Shown: positions 24,200-33,327 of the stretch, piece by piece
Layout: every line of letters begins with the position of its first letter
How positions within the stretch are numbered: position 1 is the stretch's first letter
Assembly: GCA_031398915.1 (NCBI GenBank)
Contig: JANNOG010000045.1
Span: forward strand, 1 to 36,439
DNA: 36,439 nt
Origin: JANNOG01 sp031398915
Lineage (GTDB): Bacteria > Actinomycetota > Actinomycetes > Actinomycetales > JBBAYJ01
Reading direction: 5' to 3'
Notes under the pieces: generated by a model
What the model saw: the letters and a program-made list of their open reading frames with translations, nothing else
What the model was told of the DNA's origin: nothing
Database searches by the model: none
Position numbers and translations under genes: made by a program

Positions 24200-25522
24200 G
24201 TGACGACGGCGGCGCCGGCGACCTCCGGCCAGCGCGAGCACCGGGTCGACGTCCGTGCCTCATGGGCGGGCCTCACCCCTCGTGGCGGATCCTTCCTGTC
24301 GGCCGGCGCGGTCGCCCTTGCCTGCGCGTTGCTGTTGCGCCAGGTGGACCTGGTGCGGATCGCCCTGTTGCTGCTGGCGCTGCCCCTCGTTCTGGTCGTT
24401 CACATGGCGTTGATCAGCCTCCACGTGACAGTCCGGCGGGACGCGTCGCCGCGGCGAGGCAGTGTCGGCGCCCCGGTCACCGTGACGATCGCACTGGAGA
24501 ACCGCGGCGGGCGACGCACGCCCACCCTGCTCATGGAAGACCAGGTGCCGGACTCGCTGGCGGTCACCGCCCGGGTCGTGGCGCCCCCGCTGCCCGCTCA
24601 GGCCACCGCCCGGGTCTCCTACACCGTGCTGCCCCGCCATCGGGGTCGGTTCCTGCTCGGACCGGCGCGGGTGTTCGTCACCGAGCCGTTCGGAATGGTG
24701 GAGCGGTCCTGGCGGGCGGCCGGCACCGACGAACTCATCGTCCGCCCCGCGGTGGTCGCGTTGGATCCCCTCCTTCGCTCGACGTCACGCTCGGGTGATT
24801 CGGAGACCGCCCACGCCGGGGTGAGCAGCGCCGGCGAGGTCGACATGACCGTGCGCGAGTACAGCCAGGGTGACGACCTGCGCCGGGTCCACTGGCCCTC
24901 GACGGCCCGCCGGGGCGCTCTGATGGTGCGTCGGGACGAGCGGCCGCAAGAACTCCGGGTCCTCGTCGTCCTCGATCGGCGTCGGGTCGGCCACACCGGT
25001 ACGGGCGGCGGCCCGGGCGCGGTGCTGGAGTCGTTGGAATGGGCAGTGTCGGCGGCCGCGTCCGTCGCCGCGACCGGTGCCGGGACACGCCATCCGGTCA
25101 CCCTGGTCGGGGTCGACTCCGCCGGTCAGGCCACGGACGTCGACGAGGCGCTGGACCGTCTGGCCCTGCTCGAGGCAGGTAACGAGACCTGCCTGATGAC
25201 GGCCTTGGGCGAGGTGGGCTCGACCCAGGCGTCGGCGATAGTCGCGATTCTCGGCGACGTCGGGGAGCACGAGGTCCAGGCGCTGCTGATCGCCGGTCAC
25301 GAGGCGACTCGGGTGGCGATGTGCCTGCGCATCAGCACTTTCGCACCTGCGGTGGGCAGTGAGGGCGCCGGCGGGTCCTGGGCACCGTCGCGGCGACGGG
25401 CGGCCGACGAACGCCATGCCGCGTCGATCACCGCGCTGAGAACCGCGGGGTGGTCGGCCGTCAGCGTCAGCGCAGGCGACGATCTGGCGCAGCAGTGGTC
25501 GCTCGCGACGATGGGCACATAG
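24200..25522 (+). CDS. DUF58 domain-containing protein
   Basis: The 440-residue protein has two hydrophobic N-terminal segments close together (about 30-65), an extracytoplasmic-type beta region, and the DUF58 core with the signature REYSQGDDLRRVHWPSTARRGALMVRRDE (about 215-245), followed by a von Willebrand A-like fold (LRVLVVLDRRR). DUF58 proteins accompany MoxR ATPases, but their biochemical role is not settled. I choose GTG 24200-24202, just after the moxR stop; there is no clear ribosome binding site, so coupling to moxR is likely. Codons upstream of this overlap moxR in another frame and lack homology. Confidence 0.88.
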   Translation: MTTAAPATSGQREHRVDVRASWAGLTPRGGSFLSAGAVALACALLLRQVDLVRIALLLLALPLVLVVHMALISLHVTVRRDASPRRGSVGAPVTVTIALENRGGRRTPTLLMEDQVPDSLAVTARVVAPPLPAQATARVSYTVLPRHRGRFLLGPARVFVTEPFGMVERSWRAAGTDELIVRPAVVALDPLLRSTSRSGDSETAHAGVSSAGEVDMTVREYSQGDDLRRVHWPSTARRGALMVRRDERPQELRVLVVLDRRRVGHTGTGGGPGAVLESLEWAVSAAASVAATGAGTRHPVTLVGVDSAGQATDVDEALDRLALLEAGNETCLMTALGEVGSTQASAIVAILGDVGEHEVQALLIAGHEATRVAMCLRISTFAPAVGSEGAGGSWAPSRRRAADERHAASITALRTAGWSAVSVSAGDDLAQQWSLATMGT

Positions 25523-25550
25523 ACGATGGGCGTACAGAGGTGAGGCAGTG

Positions 25551-27848
25551 ATGGCCGGGGCACGCACCACGTTGGGGAACGCGCGAGCCTGCCTGCTGGC
25601 AGGTGTCGCCACGGTGGCCGTCGCGGTGACCATCGACCCGCTGATCGAGGGCAGTGCCTGGCTCGCCCCCACTGTCGTCGCCGTGCTGGGGGTCACGATC
25701 GGGGGCGTCCTCTGTGCCTTGGGTCGGGCCCACGCCGTGTTGGCGGTGGCGGTCACGGCGCTCGTCGGATTCGTCATCCTCAACGCCCTGTTCGCCCCGT
25801 CCTTCGCGACGTTCGGCGGCTTCGTTCCCACTCCGGCGTCCTATCTGGCCCTCGCCGATCTGGTGGTGACGGGCATCGACACCAGCAACAGGGTCGTGGT
25901 GCCGGCTCCGGACGGCGCGGATATCCAGGCACTCGTAGCGGTGGCGACCACCGTCGTCGCTTTCGTCGTGCAGGCGCTCGCGGTGTGGGCACGCCTGCCG
26001 GGAGTCGCCGGGCTGCCGTTGCTGCTGACGGTGTGCGTGCCGGCCGCGTTGGCCCCTGCGGGGATCGGCGTTCAGGGTTTCGTCATCGCCGCCCTCGGGT
26101 TCTTGGCCCTGACCCTGACCGATGCCGACGAGCGGATCCGGCAGTGGGGTCCGCTGCTCCGTCGACGGGCGACGACCACGACCAACCCGGCGGCATCCGC
26201 GTTCGCCGCGCCGGCCCTGCTGGCTGGGGTGGTCGCACTGGTCGTCGCAGTCGTCCTCCCGACCGTGGTTCCCGGATTGGGACGCAACAATCTGAACGAG
26301 GTCGTTCAGGACACCTTCGGCGAGGGCGGGGTTCAGCGGGTGCGGACGGTCAACCCGTTCGTCAACCTCGGCACGGACCTCAATCAGCCCGACGACGTCG
26401 AGGTGCTGACCTACGTGACGGACGTCGGCGCCCCTGCCCCGCTGCGAATCGTCACCACCGACGTCGTCGACAGCCAGGGGTGGGGTCCGTCGACGCCGGA
26501 GGTGCCGGTCGACCAGACGGTCGAGGCACCGCTGCCGCGCCCGCCCGGTGCAGGTGACGACGTATTGGCGGCGGCGCCCCGGGTGTTGACCGACATCCAG
26601 GTGACCGGACTCGAGCAGCTGTACCTGCCGTTGCCCTACCCGGCATCGACCATCGACATCGACGGCACGTGGTTGTACGACCCGCTGACACTGAACGTGT
26701 TCTCGGGGACGGACAACACGCTGGGCAAGACCTACAGCGTGTCCTCCTATGACATCAGCCCCGATGCGCAGCGTCTTCGCGATGCGCCCCCGCCACCGGG
26801 CGACGTGATCGACAGGTACACGACGCTGCCCGATCTGCCGGCCAGCGTCGCCCAACTGGCCGCCGAGGTGACCGCCGGCGCTCCGACCGCCTATGACCAG
26901 GCGTCCGCCCTCCAGGCGTTCTTCCGGACGGAGGGCGGCTTCGTCTACGACTTGGACGTAGCGAACTCGGGCGATATCGACGCGACGGAGAGCTTCCTGC
27001 TCGAACGGCGCGGATTCTGTGCCCAGTTCTCGTCGAGCATGGCGTTGATGGCCCGTTCGCTCGGGATTCCCGCCCGGGTGGCCGTCGGGTTCCTGCCCGG
27101 GGAACCCCTCGGTGCAGGGGTGTACAGCGTGAGCATCAGGGACGCCCACGCGTGGCCCGAGCTGTATTTCGAGGGAGTGGGCTGGGTGCGGTTCGAGCCC
27201 ACTCCGGCCACCCGCACGGGTGCTCCCCCGACCTGGTCGGCACCGGACGAAGCCGAGCCGAGTCCCGAGGCGTCGGCATCCATCGAGTCCAGCGCGCAAC
27301 CGTCACCCACCCCGACGCCCACCCCGACGGCGACCGAGGCTGCGCCCGCAGGCGCGGCCTCGACCGGCGGCAGTGGCTGGGCGTGGGTCCTTCCGGTTCT
27401 TCTCGCGCTGGCGGCCGGCGCAGTGCTGGCGCCGCGCGGGTGGCGCAGGGCACGGGATGTGTGGCGGTGGCGCCGCCACGTCGACGATGCGCGGGCGAGT
27501 GCGGACGTCGCCTGGGCGGTGCTCGCCGAGCGGGCGGCCGATCTGGGGTGGAACTGGGGTCAGGGCACCGTTCGGCGGGAGGCCTCAGGTCTGGTCGCCG
27601 GAGCGGAACTGACTCCTCCGGGGCGCGATGCCCTCTGGCGACTCGTCGAGGCCGCCGAGCGTTCGCGATTCGCTGCCCGGCCGCTTCCCTCGACGGGTCT
27701 GCGCGACGATGTGGCGACCGTGCTGGCCGAGCTGGCGGACGGCACCGACCGCAATCAGCGGATGCGCGCTCGATGGTTGCCTACGCCGTGGCCAAGGGTC
27801 GCGGCCCGCATCGGTGAGCCGAGGCCGGCGCGCTCGTCCGTCACCTAG
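25551..27848 (+). CDS. TgpA-like membrane protein with transglutaminase domain
   Basis: This is a large membrane protein of 765 residues. About six hydrophobic segments occupy the first 245 residues. A soluble region follows, with a transglutaminase/protease-like core at about 470-555, then a Pro/Thr/Ala-rich linker, a further membrane segment (about 607-627) and a cytoplasmic tail with the DUF4129-like position. Catalytic candidates are Cys490 (RRGFCAQFSS) and His533 (RDAHAWPE). The third position has Glu549 (VRFEPTP) where many relatives have Asp; Glu is common in this subfamily, to my knowledge. The start is ATG 25551-25553 or GTG 25548-25550, after AGAGGTGAGG. It probably acts on cell-envelope proteins or peptides. 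Confidence 0.93.
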   Translation: MAGARTTLGNARACLLAGVATVAVAVTIDPLIEGSAWLAPTVVAVLGVTIGGVLCALGRAHAVLAVAVTALVGFVILNALFAPSFATFGGFVPTPASYLALADLVVTGIDTSNRVVVPAPDGADIQALVAVATTVVAFVVQALAVWARLPGVAGLPLLLTVCVPAALAPAGIGVQGFVIAALGFLALTLTDADERIRQWGPLLRRRATTTTNPAASAFAAPALLAGVVALVVAVVLPTVVPGLGRNNLNEVVQDTFGEGGVQRVRTVNPFVNLGTDLNQPDDVEVLTYVTDVGAPAPLRIVTTDVVDSQGWGPSTPEVPVDQTVEAPLPRPPGAGDDVLAAAPRVLTDIQVTGLEQLYLPLPYPASTIDIDGTWLYDPLTLNVFSGTDNTLGKTYSVSSYDISPDAQRLRDAPPPPGDVIDRYTTLPDLPASVAQLAAEVTAGAPTAYDQASALQAFFRTEGGFVYDLDVANSGDIDATESFLLERRGFCAQFSSSMALMARSLGIPARVAVGFLPGEPLGAGVYSVSIRDAHAWPELYFEGVGWVRFEPTPATRTGAPPTWSAPDEAEPSPEASASIESSAQPSPTPTPTPTATEAAPAGAASTGGSGWAWVLPVLLALAAGAVLAPRGWRRARDVWRWRRHVDDARASADVAWAVLAERAADLGWNWGQGTVRREASGLVAGAELTPPGRDALWRLVEAAERSRFAARPLPSTGLRDDVATVLAELADGTDRNQRMRARWLPTPWPRVAARIGEPRPARSSVT

Positions 27849-27851
27849 CGT

Positions 27852-28244
27852 CTACTGGAAGCCGTCGCCGCGACGGCGTTCCCACCGCTCTTCCATCCGC
27901 TGCACGAACGACGACCGGGCCCGAGCGCGCCGAGAGTTCGCGGGCGATCCGACGACGTTCAGCTTGCGGCGCGACGAGCCGCCGGTGACGGCGAACACGG
28001 CACCGGCGAACATGACGACGAAGCCCGAGATGGCGATGGGCAGGACCAGCGACCGGCCCGCGACGATGGCAGCGATGACTGCCAACAGTCCGACGACGAT
28101 GGCCACGACACCAATGGTGACGCGCAGCGTCGATCGCGCCCCACGTCGGCGACCCGTCAGTGCGGTCGCGAACTTGGGGTCCTCGGCGTACATCGCTTGC
28201 TCCATCTGGGCGAGCAACTTCTGCTCGTGTTCCGAGAGGGGCAC
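27852..28244 (-). CDS. DUF3040 domain-containing membrane protein
   Basis: This 130-residue protein belongs to the actinobacterial DUF3040 family, whose function is unknown. It starts with the family motif PLSEHEQKLLAQMEQAMYAEDPKFA, then a basic patch (GRRRGARS), two membrane segments (about 39-61 and 66-88), and a basic C-terminal tail. The start is GTG 28242-28244 with a strong TAGGAGG site and 6-nt spacing; the ATG two bases earlier is out of frame. It is convergent with the transglutaminase gene, with 3 nt between the stop codons. The family commonly lies near mraZ and the dcw cluster in actinobacteria. Confidence 0.92.
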   Translation of the reverse strand: MPLSEHEQKLLAQMEQAMYAEDPKFATALTGRRRGARSTLRVTIGVVAIVVGLLAVIAAIVAGRSLVLPIAISGFVVMFAGAVFAVTGGSSRRKLNVVGSPANSRRARARSSFVQRMEERWERRRGDGFQ

Positions 28245-28297
28245 ATCGACCTCCTACCCGTCGCGTGTGTGACGAGGATACGAGTGGCGGATGGGAG

Positions 28298-28336
28298 ACG
28301 AAACTTGGGACCGCCCCATCGCAGCGGAAGTTTCGT
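28298..28336. promoter_or_regulatory. 9-bp inverted repeat upstream of the DUF3040 gene
   Basis: ACGAAACTT (28298-28306) and AAGTTTCGT (28328-28336) are perfect inverted arms 21 bp apart, in the 117-bp gap between the Pol IV stop and the DUF3040 start. Read on the minus strand, a TATCCT hexamer lies just downstream (28275-28280) and could be a -10. The repeat could be an operator or, as RNA, the end of the Pol IV transcript. Confidence 0.5.
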
Positions 28337-28361
28337 TGGTGTGGTGGAACGAGGTGTTCGG

Positions 28362-29603
28362 TCAGGGTGGTGGTGCGGGTGGTGGCAATAGGGTAGCTGG
28401 CCTCACGATGCCCGCGCCGAAGCGCGCACTTGCTCGGTCCACTGCCCGCTCTGCTTCGCGCCAATCATCGCTTGTGGGGTCAAGTGCCAACTGCACCGGG
28501 GTGGTCGCCGTGTCGGCGAGACCCTCGACCCGGACGCCCACCAGGCGAATCCGAGCCCGGTCCAGCCCGAGTCCGTCGAACAGTTCGGCGGCCACGGTGT
28601 GGATGTCTCGACTGAGGTCGGTGGGCGTGGCGAGAGATCGAGACCGGGTCAATGTCGTGAAGTCGGCGAAGCGGACCTTGAGGACGACCGTGCGACCGAC
28701 CGCTCCGGCAGCTCGCAAGCGAGCGCCCACCCGGTCGCAGAGTCGCAGGATCTCGCGGTGTACGACCACCGGGTCGTCGATATCGCGGGTGAACGTCTCC
28801 TCCGAACCCATGCTGCGCTCCGGGACGTGCGCGATGACGGGGCGTGGGTCGCGCCCCCACGCCAGATCGTGCAGTGAGGCGCCCTGGGCCGCACCGAGTG
28901 CCCGCACCAGGGTGGCGCGAGGAGTGTGGGCGACATCAGCGACCGTGGCAAGACCCAGTCGAGACAGTGACTCGGCGGTGCGGGGACCGACCCCCCAGAG
29001 CGCGGTGACCGGCAAGGCGTGGAGAAACTCGACGGTGGAGCCGGCTGGTACGACGAGCATCCCGTCGGGCTTTGCGGCCGAGGACGCCATCTTGGCGACG
29101 AATTTCGTCGACGCCACCCCCACCGAGCACGTTATCCGCTGTTCGTCGGCAACCTGGTTGCGGACGAGCTGGGCGATACGTGACGGCGAACCCAGTCGTC
29201 GACGGGCACCGGAGACGTCCAGAAAGGCCTCGTCGAGGCTGAGTGGCTCGACGAGGGGGGTGATGGAACGGAACAGTTCCATGATCCCGCGTGAGGTCTC
29301 AGCGTAGCGGGTGTGTTCGGGCTGAATGATGGTCGCGTCCGGACACAGTCGACGCGCCCGTCCCATCGGCATCGCGGCGCGTACGCCGTATCGGCGAGCC
29401 TCATAGGTGGCCGACAGCACGACGCCGCGTTCGCCGCCGCCGACGATGACCGGAGTACCACGTAGCTCGGGTCGGCTGCGCAGTTCGACGGAGGCATAGA
29501 AGGCGTCCATGTCCACGTGGAGGATGGGGCAGTCGGTGTCGTCCGCGGTGTCGGTGGTCCGCAACGAGCGGCCGTCGGCCCGGGTGACCTGCTCTCGACT
29601 CAC
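28362..29603 (-). CDS. dinB: DNA polymerase IV (DinB, Y family, catalytically intact)
   Basis: Pol IV is a translesion DNA polymerase. From GTG 29601-29603 the product has 413 residues. Catalytic acids are present: Asp31 in HVDMDAFYASVE and Asp124/Glu125 in SLDEAFLDV. Thus this is not ImuB, which lacks them. Tyr36 sits at the steric-gate position. The helix-hairpin-helix region (LPVTALWGVGPRTAESLSRLG) and the little finger (SEETFTRDIDDP onward) follow. VQLALDP near residue 375 resembles a beta-clamp binding motif. It is the last gene of the DUF6504-HEPN-dnaE2 operon and starts about where dnaE2 ends; an alternative start at 29666 would overlap dnaE2 by 56 nt. The C-terminus is Pro-rich (PPPAPPP). 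Confidence 0.93.
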   Translation of the reverse strand: MSREQVTRADGRSLRTTDTADDTDCPILHVDMDAFYASVELRSRPELRGTPVIVGGGERGVVLSATYEARRYGVRAAMPMGRARRLCPDATIIQPEHTRYAETSRGIMELFRSITPLVEPLSLDEAFLDVSGARRRLGSPSRIAQLVRNQVADEQRITCSVGVASTKFVAKMASSAAKPDGMLVVPAGSTVEFLHALPVTALWGVGPRTAESLSRLGLATVADVAHTPRATLVRALGAAQGASLHDLAWGRDPRPVIAHVPERSMGSEETFTRDIDDPVVVHREILRLCDRVGARLRAAGAVGRTVVLKVRFADFTTLTRSRSLATPTDLSRDIHTVAAELFDGLGLDRARIRLVGVRVEGLADTATTPVQLALDPTSDDWREAERAVDRASARFGAGIVRPATLLPPPAPPP

Positions 29604-29610
29604 TCCCGGA

Positions 29611-32600
29611 TCACCTACCCGAGCTGCCCGGGCTGGCGTGCCACAGTCGCCGTACCGGGACGGCACGTCGAGTGTCGCGACTGTCGACCCCGGCGGTCTT
29701 GATGTCGGTGAAGGTCGACTGGTGGTAGCCGCTGACGTGGACCAGCACCCGTCGATGATCGCTCATGCCCGGCACGGCGTCAGCGCCGGTGACGGTATCG
29801 GTGGCAGGTACCTCGCTCATGATCCGGTGGACCTCGTCCATCCCACCATCGCGCCAGGCGTCCCACAGGACGGGCAGTTCCCATGCGCCGGTGGCTCGCA
29901 GCGACACCCCACGGGGCCCGGTCCGACGCAGCACCCCTCGCACCAGCAGTAGCCAGGAACGAAAGACCGTGGCCGCGTAGGGGCCCTGGGCGTCCTCGAA
30001 GAAGGTCGCGTCGACGGCACCCGTCGCGTCGTCGAGGGTGAGGAAGACCACTCGGCGGCCGGACCGGATCGGTGGCGTCTGGGTGGCGACCTTGACTCCG
30101 GCGACGAGCAACTCGCGGCGGCTGCGCTGATGGACGAGGTCGGGGCTGCGGGTGACCCCCAGACCATCGAGCAGCGGGGTGTAGAAGTCGAGGACGTGCC
30201 GAGAGGCGTCGAGGCCGAGGATGTCGAGTTCGGCCGCTACCCGTTCGGCACTGGTCATGTCGGCGAGCATGCTGAGCGGGATCTGTTCGGGACGCTCCCC
30301 CAGGTCGAGTGTGAGCTGGGTAGCGATCTGCGCCGGGGTGAGGACTGCTCGGGGGGCCTGCGACTGCGGTTTGGCCGCCTCGGCGGGCAGCACCGCCCTG
30401 ACCGTTCGTGAGGCTCGGCGACCGGTACGCCGCCGGTCGAGATCGGCGACCTGGAGAAGCAGGTCGCGGCGGGTGAGTCGCTGTGACGGGCGGGAGGCGG
30501 CGGGCACCATGTACCCGGCCGGGGTGAGCCGACCGGACAGTCCGTACAACTCGTCGAAGGCCCCGGCCAGGACGAGGCGTTCGGTGATGGGCCTGCTCAC
30601 CCCGCTGCGGTGGACGAAATCCGGCAGGGACGCATAGGGACGGGCCGCGATGATCTGGGAGACCTCGCCGCCACTGATCCCCTTGACGTCGGCGAGTGAC
30701 AACCGGATCCCGCGAGCCGGTTCGGGGTCGAGCCGCTGCACCCGGTAGGTGCCGTCCGAGGCGTTCACGTCCAAGCCGAGGATGGCGATGCCCAGGTTGC
30801 GGGCCTCATCGAGGATGAGCCGTTTCGGGTACATCCCCGGATCGTGGGTGAGGACCCCGGCGAGGAAGGCCGCCGGGTGATGGGTCTTGAGCCACGCGGA
30901 CTGATAGGTGGGCAGGGCGAATGCTGCGGCGTGGGCCTTGCAGAACCCGAACGAGGCGAACGCCTTGAGCACCTCCCACACCCGCCCGACGACGTCGTGG
31001 TGGTACCCGTTGCGCACCGCAACCGGGGCGAACCACTCGTGCACAGCCAGTTGACCCTCGCGTGAGCCGAGCGCACGGCGTACCTCGTCAGCCTCGGCGA
31101 GGGTGCATCCGGTCATCACCGAGATCATGCGGATGACCTGTTCGTGGAAGACGACGACGCCGTATGTCTCGGCAAGCACCGGGGCGAGGTCGGGGTGCAG
31201 GTACTCCGGTTCGCTCCAGCCCTGCCTGGCCCGTAGGAACGGGGCGATCATGTCGGACTTGACCGGTCCGGGCCGGAACAGCGAGATATCGATGACGATG
31301 TCGTTGAACGTCGACGGGGCGAACTTGCCGATCAGTTCCCGCTGACCCGGGGACTCGATCTGAAAGCAGCCGAGGGTGCGGGTGGACTGAATGAGCCGGT
31401 ATGTCGCCGGGTCGTCGTGTGGAACACAGGTCTCGTCGTCGAGATCGATCTCGGCGGCGTCGACCCGGGCGGCCTCGGCGACGGCGTAGGCCAACGCCGA
31501 CTGCATCCGTACCCCGAGGATGTCGAGCTTGAGCAGGCCGACGACCTCGACGTCGTCCTTGTCGAACTGAGTCATCTGATACCCCCGCCAGCTGGCCTGA
31601 ACCGGGGTGCGGTCGAGTAGTCCGCTGTCGGACAGCACGACCCCGCAGGGATGCAGCGCAACGTGGCGGGGTAACCCGTCCAGTCGCTCGACGAGGTCGA
31701 ACAGCAGGTCGAGGCTGCCGGCGGTGAGTCCCGCGGCGCGTAGCTCGGGCAGCTCGTCACAGGCGGCCCGAACGTCACGGGCCCGGATGTGGGGAAACGC
31801 CGTGGCGATGGTGTCGATCTCGGCCGGGCTCATTCCGAGGGCGGCTCCGGCGTCGCGGATGGCATGTCGTGCCCGGTAGGTGTCCATCATCGACACGCAT
31901 GTCACCCGGTCGGCGCCGAACCTGTGCTGGACGGCGTCGTAGACCTCTAACCGTCGCGCAGCCTCGACGTCGACGTCGATGTCGGGCAGTTGCGCCCGTA
32001 GTGGGGTGCAGAACCGTTCCATCAGCAGGTCGTGGCGGATCGGGTCGACCCCCGAGATGCCCAGCACGTGACAGACGAGGCTGCCGGCACCCGAACCCCG
32101 AGCCGCTACCCGGACGCCGAGATCGCGGATGAGATCACAGACCTGGGTGACGGCGAGGAAGTATCCGGCGAACCCCAGCGACGCCACCGTGGCGAGCTCG
32201 GCGGCGAGGCGGCGCTCGATCTGATCCCGGGTGACCCGGCCGTGGAGCCCGGCGACGCCACCATGGCCATATCGCCGCTCGAGGCCGTCGCCGCAGCGAG
32301 CGGTGAGTATCGCCTGCAGGTCGGTGGCGGGGCCGTATCCCAGGATTTCCGGTTCGGGTAGGTGGATCGTGCCGATCGACAGGTCCGCTGCCGGGTCCAA
32401 CCGGCACCGGTCGGCCAGTCGTCCGGTCGCTCGTAGCAGTCGGTCCGCGTCGTCGCCGGCGATGGCCTGGGCTCGAGCCGCCATATCGGCACTGGCGGAC
32501 AGGTGGCCGGTGGCGGTCGAGCGGTCGACGTGGCGGGTATCGAGGGCCACCAGGCGGCGAGCGGCGTCGAGGACGTCGACGGTCACCGCCTCGCCGGCGT

Positions 32601-33327
32601 CGACGTATCGGACGGCGTTGGTCAGGACGGCGGGCACCCCGCAGGCCTCGGCCAACTCGAGCATTCGTCTGGCGTAGGCAACGCCCGTCGTGGAATCCGG
32701 TGGTCCGAAATGACAGACCACCTCGACGGCCACGCTGCCGGAGGGCAGGACGTGGGTCCATTCGCGAACCAGGGCAGCGGCGACGTCGGGGCGTCGGGCC
32801 GACATCGCCCGCCCGGCCGGCGACTCCGGACCGAGCAGCACGGCCAGCGCGGGGGCACCGGTCGTCGGGTCGACGGCATGGGCACTGACGTCGTCGAGTG
32901 TCGAGACGCACTCGCTGCGTTCGCCCCGCAGATGAGCAGAGGACACCAACCGGCACAGTCGGGCCCAGCCCGCCGCCGAGGTCAGGCCCGTCGACGGATC
33001 ACCCGCCAGGGCCAACACCGTGACCCGAGGATGTCGCGGGTCGACCGACGCACCGCCCCTGACCGGACGGCGGTGCGGCCTGACGCCCGTGACCGGCTGA
33101 CCGGCCTCGACAGCCAGGTCGATGCCGATCATCGGGTCGATACCGGCCGACGAACAGGCGGTCGCGAACTTGACGGCGCCGTACAGCCCGTCGCGATCGG
33201 TCAGGGCCAACGTGTCCATACCGTGCTCGACCGCTCGGGCGACGAGGGCAGTGGGCGACGAGGCGCCGTAGCGCAGCGAGTACCCAGAAGCGACGTGCAG
33301 GTGCGGAAAGGGCCGGGTGCCGTTCAC
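29611..33327 (-). CDS. dnaE2: error-prone DNA polymerase DnaE2 (C-family)
   Basis: DnaE2 is the inducible, non-essential C-family polymerase used in mutagenic lesion bypass. From GTG 33325-33327 (GTGA overlap with the HEPN gene stop) the product has 1238 residues, somewhat longer than the usual 1050-1150. The PHP domain begins with HLHVASGYSL but has lost several metal ligands (TDRDG in place of TDHGN, TNAVRY in place of TNDLHY). Polymerase acids are intact: Asp451 and Asp453 in PDIDVDVE, and Asp602 in KLDILG. A C-terminal OB fold (VVFLTLDDATGAVDATFF) precedes the DSRDTR end typical of DnaE2. Pol IV follows immediately. Confidence 0.95.
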   Translation of the reverse strand: MNGTRPFPHLHVASGYSLRYGASSPTALVARAVEHGMDTLALTDRDGLYGAVKFATACSSAGIDPMIGIDLAVEAGQPVTGVRPHRRPVRGGASVDPRHPRVTVLALAGDPSTGLTSAAGWARLCRLVSSAHLRGERSECVSTLDDVSAHAVDPTTGAPALAVLLGPESPAGRAMSARRPDVAAALVREWTHVLPSGSVAVEVVCHFGPPDSTTGVAYARRMLELAEACGVPAVLTNAVRYVDAGEAVTVDVLDAARRLVALDTRHVDRSTATGHLSASADMAARAQAIAGDDADRLLRATGRLADRCRLDPAADLSIGTIHLPEPEILGYGPATDLQAILTARCGDGLERRYGHGGVAGLHGRVTRDQIERRLAAELATVASLGFAGYFLAVTQVCDLIRDLGVRVAARGSGAGSLVCHVLGISGVDPIRHDLLMERFCTPLRAQLPDIDVDVEAARRLEVYDAVQHRFGADRVTCVSMMDTYRARHAIRDAGAALGMSPAEIDTIATAFPHIRARDVRAACDELPELRAAGLTAGSLDLLFDLVERLDGLPRHVALHPCGVVLSDSGLLDRTPVQASWRGYQMTQFDKDDVEVVGLLKLDILGVRMQSALAYAVAEAARVDAAEIDLDDETCVPHDDPATYRLIQSTRTLGCFQIESPGQRELIGKFAPSTFNDIVIDISLFRPGPVKSDMIAPFLRARQGWSEPEYLHPDLAPVLAETYGVVVFHEQVIRMISVMTGCTLAEADEVRRALGSREGQLAVHEWFAPVAVRNGYHHDVVGRVWEVLKAFASFGFCKAHAAAFALPTYQSAWLKTHHPAAFLAGVLTHDPGMYPKRLILDEARNLGIAILGLDVNASDGTYRVQRLDPEPARGIRLSLADVKGISGGEVSQIIAARPYASLPDFVHRSGVSRPITERLVLAGAFDELYGLSGRLTPAGYMVPAASRPSQRLTRRDLLLQVADLDRRRTGRRASRTVRAVLPAEAAKPQSQAPRAVLTPAQIATQLTLDLGERPEQIPLSMLADMTSAERVAAELDILGLDASRHVLDFYTPLLDGLGVTRSPDLVHQRSRRELLVAGVKVATQTPPIRSGRRVVFLTLDDATGAVDATFFEDAQGPYAATVFRSWLLLVRGVLRRTGPRGVSLRATGAWELPVLWDAWRDGGMDEVHRIMSEVPATDTVTGADAVPGMSDHRRVLVHVSGYHQSTFTDIKTAGVDSRDTRRAVPVRRLWHASPGSSGR

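Noticed and set aside
28347..28359. LexA box upstream of the DUF3040 gene (GAAC-GAGGT-GTTC)
   Set aside because: The half sites are 5 bp apart, not 4, so the site does not fit the LexA operator.
28362..29603. ImuB annotation for the Y-family gene
   Set aside because: All catalytic acids are present (DMDAFY, SLDEAF). ImuB proteins lack them.
29604..29666. Longer N-terminus of Pol IV
   Set aside because: The 21 extra residues overlap dnaE2 and show no homology. GTG 29601-29603, preceded by AGGTGAT, fits better, though it is not proven.
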